From positions 682,001 to 746,000 of the forward strand of contig CAUEEP010000939.1 in NCBI GenBank assembly GCA_958450365.1: 64,000 bases of DNA. The letters run 5' to 3'. A program made the position numbers and the translations under genes. Below are positions 61,815 through 64,000 of the stretch, piece after piece (the first letter of the stretch is position 1; every line of letters begins with the position of its first letter). The DNA is from Mesorhabditis belari. Lineage: Eukaryota; Nematoda; Chromadorea; Rhabditida; Rhabditidae. The notes below the pieces were generated by a model. That model made no database searches, was not told the DNA's origin, and was given only the letters and a program-made list of their open reading frames with translations.

Positions 61815-62735
61815 GTTGCTATCGTTCTTGGCGCCCATCTCGATTTGCAGACCGTTTAGAGAACTGAATAAAAAATTATGGCTGGGATACGGACCGTATT
61901 GGGACCGTATTGGATCAAAATAGGAACCGTTATGGAACCGTATTAGATCAAAAAAGAACCGTATTAGATCAAAAAAGAACCGTATTAGATCAAAAAAGAA
62001 CCGTATTAGATCAAAATAGGAACCGTATCGGAACCGTATTGGAACCTTGTTTAAGTGCACAAATAAACGATAATGCAAACAAAAACAGACAATTATGGAT
62101 GCCTTTCTTGTTTCATGTGGCGCGAGTCAATTAGAACCGCACAGATTTTACATCATTTGATGAATTTAAACTCGAAGATCTCCAATTGGGTGCTTAAGCA
62201 AAAAAAATTATTGCCACAAAGAAAAAAATATCAAAAAGTCTTTGGAGTTGTTCTTTTGACGTACTTTGTTCTCAAAAAAGAAAAAAAATTTTCGAATTGA
62301 AAGTCTTGAAACGAATTGTGAGCGATTCAATATGAAAAAAAACGAGCAACAAATTTCTGAATGCTACATTTACCGTAGCTTTACGTCAAATTTGAAAATT
62401 TTCAAGCTACCAATTAAACACTTTAAGAACTAGCTGCATTGCGGTATTGGGGTAGGCTAATTTCCACAACTCGCCATAACTTTGTTCTAGATTGGCCAAT
62501 CTTTATGATTCTGGTGTCATTTTGCAGATCTCAATAAGTGCAACAAAATGAAACCAAAATCATAAAGACTGGTCCACTTAGAAGAAAGTTATGGCGAGTT
62601 GCGTATTTATTCTAATAGAAGCACAGGCTTCAAGAGACCATAAAGATTTGCCCACTTAGAAGAAAGTTATGGCGAGTTGCGCAAACGACCCTGTTGGGCA
62701 AATAAAATGGCGGAAATTAGCCTAACCCGGATTTC
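61815..62735 (-). pseudogene. Truncated duplicate of the YOP1 5' region
   Basis: 61815-61882 repeats the YOP1 start exon (MGAKND coding bases) and its leader, and 62049-62735 repeats the spacer up to glutamine synthetase. Three insertions set it apart from 23445-24065: a satellite (61885-62048, GTATTAGATCAAAAAAGAACC units with GGAACCGTATT ends), a block copied from nearby (62200-62282), and 48 bp with TATTTATTCTAATAGAAGCA (62606-62653). No further YOP1 exons follow, so it is not a working gene. Confidence 0.8.
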
Positions 62736-62794
62736 TCTGTTAATTTGTTGATCAGAATTTTTTTACAAATCGCAACGTCTAGTATTGTTGGTAC

Positions 62795-63325
62795 TATGGG
62801 CTTTTGGGGGGCACTTTTTTCACCAAAACCATTTTTCCTGGGGTAATTTGATGACGCTGATCACAAAAAGTTATTTTTAAGGCAAGTTAGTGATGGAAAA
62901 ATGTCCGTTTTTAAACCTCAAAAATTACCTGACTTTAAAGGTTTTTAACACATAAATGTGCAAATTTTTCGCCTTTCGAATGCAAGTTTCGTCCTTTTTT
63001 TGAGACTTTGATGGCTTAACACGTTTTCACATGGTGGACTAGCTTAAAAACCCTTGGAAACGTAACAAATCCTCTTTTGTCTAAAAAGCAAAACAAATGA
63101 CTGAACGAAAGATTTGAGCATTGAGTGATTTGAACTTCTTGGAATTTATTGGATTGCTGCATCAGAAACGAACATGCCCAAATTGGGGAAATGATGATAT
63201 GATAAAAACGGACATCTTTCCATTATTAACTTGCCTTAAAAATAACTTTTTCGTGATCAGCGTCATCACTTACCCAAGGAAAAATGGTTTTGGTGAAAAA
63301 AAGGGGGCGCCCCAAAGACCATAGA
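62795..63325. mobile_element. Foldback element, about 530 bp
   Basis: 62800-62935 pairs with 63197-63325 (ACTATGGGCTTTTGGGG against CCCCAAAGACCATAG, and GATGACGCTGATCAC against GTGATCAGCGTCATC). The loop has no ORF of note. Confidence 0.75.
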
Positions 63326-63494
63326 CCGTATTGTAATATGTGTCCTTTTGCCTATTCCCAGATCAAACTTATTGAAATTTCCTACTGAAGCGCTGTCGTA
63401 AAAGTTTAGTTCCTCCCTAAATCTCCATGTGCTTGCAAGAGCGTGCTTTCTCGTGTATTTTTGTTGCTTTTTCATTTCATTAGATGTATAACTT

Positions 63495-63512
63495 CATCTT
63501 GTTTTAGGAACA
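63495..63512 (+). promoter_or_regulatory. Probable spliced-leader acceptor
   Basis: CTTGTTTTAG ends at 63507, five bases before the ATG at 63513; no upstream exon seen. Confidence 0.45.
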
Positions 63513-63620
63513 ATGGATACCTTCACCTGCATGCACTGCCACATGATCGCTGCCGAGAGTGTTATATACGTGTGTGTTGCCCATCTCGATAAAGCGACTA
63601 CAGAGGAATTACTTCGTAAG
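63513..63620 (+). CDS. First exon of a zinc-binding protein, continues past the window
   Basis: 36 codons starting MDTFTCMHCHMIAAESVIYV, then CVAHLDKATTEELLRK and a GTGCAA donor. CMHC and CVAH have the C-x2-C and C-x2-H spacing of a RING, B-box or similar zinc site, as in the RING gene at 3454. No second exon is recognisable in the remaining 380 bases; the next exon is probably outside the window. Family uncertain. Confidence 0.5.
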
Positions 63621-64000
63621 GTGCAAATTTTTATGTTCTAATTAAGCATAAAGTACTCGCTTCATAATGATATTATTCCTGGAGTTGCAGCTACAACTGA
63701 TTATAGTGAGATAGATACATGGGAGTAGGTCAAACACGAGCTTTTTTTCCCCACCCGGCCCATTAGCGCACCTTTTTCGCGTTTTAAAAACTCTAAAAAG
63801 CTAATATTAACCAATTTCTATTCCAAAAGTTGTTTTTCTGGGTAATCTTAGGGCGTAGAATCCAAAATTCGGCATATCAGAGCTTGTGGAAGCAATTTGA
63901 AAGATAAAACGGGTAGGCCAAATTATAGAAAATTGTCGATCTGATATTCTGAAAACAAATTGCTTCCATGGACACAATCTCACTTCAAAGGACGCCATTG
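63621..64000. other. No feature recognised
   Basis: Probably intron of the gene starting at 63513. A minus-strand open frame at 63807-63998 has no splice context. Confidence 0.35.

Overview
The window is nuclear DNA of a nematode, most likely a rhabditid. The genes are split into many small exons with GT-AG introns ending in TTTCAG. Several first exons follow a bare TTTCAG-type site with no 5' exon in sight, as expected for spliced-leader trans-splicing. Short tracts of the nematode telomere unit TTAGGC occur inside the sequence. The proteins recognised (a NEK8/9-RCC1 kinase, YOP1/REEP5, glutamine synthetase, a MARVEL protein, a RING/zinc-finger protein) all have nematode relatives. I name no species.

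Layout. 1-3453: intergenic, a foldback element and three tandem arrays. 3454-13162 (+): a RING, zinc-finger, coiled-coil (TRIM-like) gene of 11 exons, its introns filled with transposons and minisatellites. 13163-18740: a broken CENP-B-type HTH gene, one weak small gene, repeats. 18741-22338 (+): a four-pass MARVEL protein. 22602-23474 (-): YOP1/REEP5. 24269-26311 (-): glutamine synthetase, 12 exons. 26518-28580: two tentative gene fragments. 28921-59029 (-): one very long gene read here as 27 exons in a single frame, coding a NEK9-like kinase followed by RCC1 repeats. One of its introns (41585-51119) carries a complete BEL/Pao LTR retrotransposon nested inside an older mariner element. 59030-63512: intergenic, with a deleted mariner, foldback elements and a truncated duplicate of the YOP1 5' region. 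63513-63620 (+): first exon of a zinc-binding protein that continues beyond the window.

The known genes are cellular housekeeping and signalling genes: YOP1/REEP shapes ER tubules, MARVEL proteins act in membrane apposition and traffic, glutamine synthetase fixes ammonia, NEK-RCC1 kinases act in cilia, membrane traffic and mitosis, and RING/TRIM proteins are usually ubiquitin ligases. There is no sign that they form a pathway. No operon can be claimed, although glutamine synthetase and YOP1 are neighbours on one strand.

Repeats dominate the window. Nearly every long intron has its own minisatellite (units about 10-23 bp), and several of these lie between the inverted arms of MITE-like foldback elements. 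The best leads are a third ORF in the retrotransposon (a second nucleocapsid-like zinc protein behind a splice acceptor), foldback elements with tRNA-like cores, a satellite that recurs inside three unrelated contexts, and the N-terminal extension of the NEK kinase. All exon models were made by eye from splice sites and reading phase. No alignment or database search was possible.
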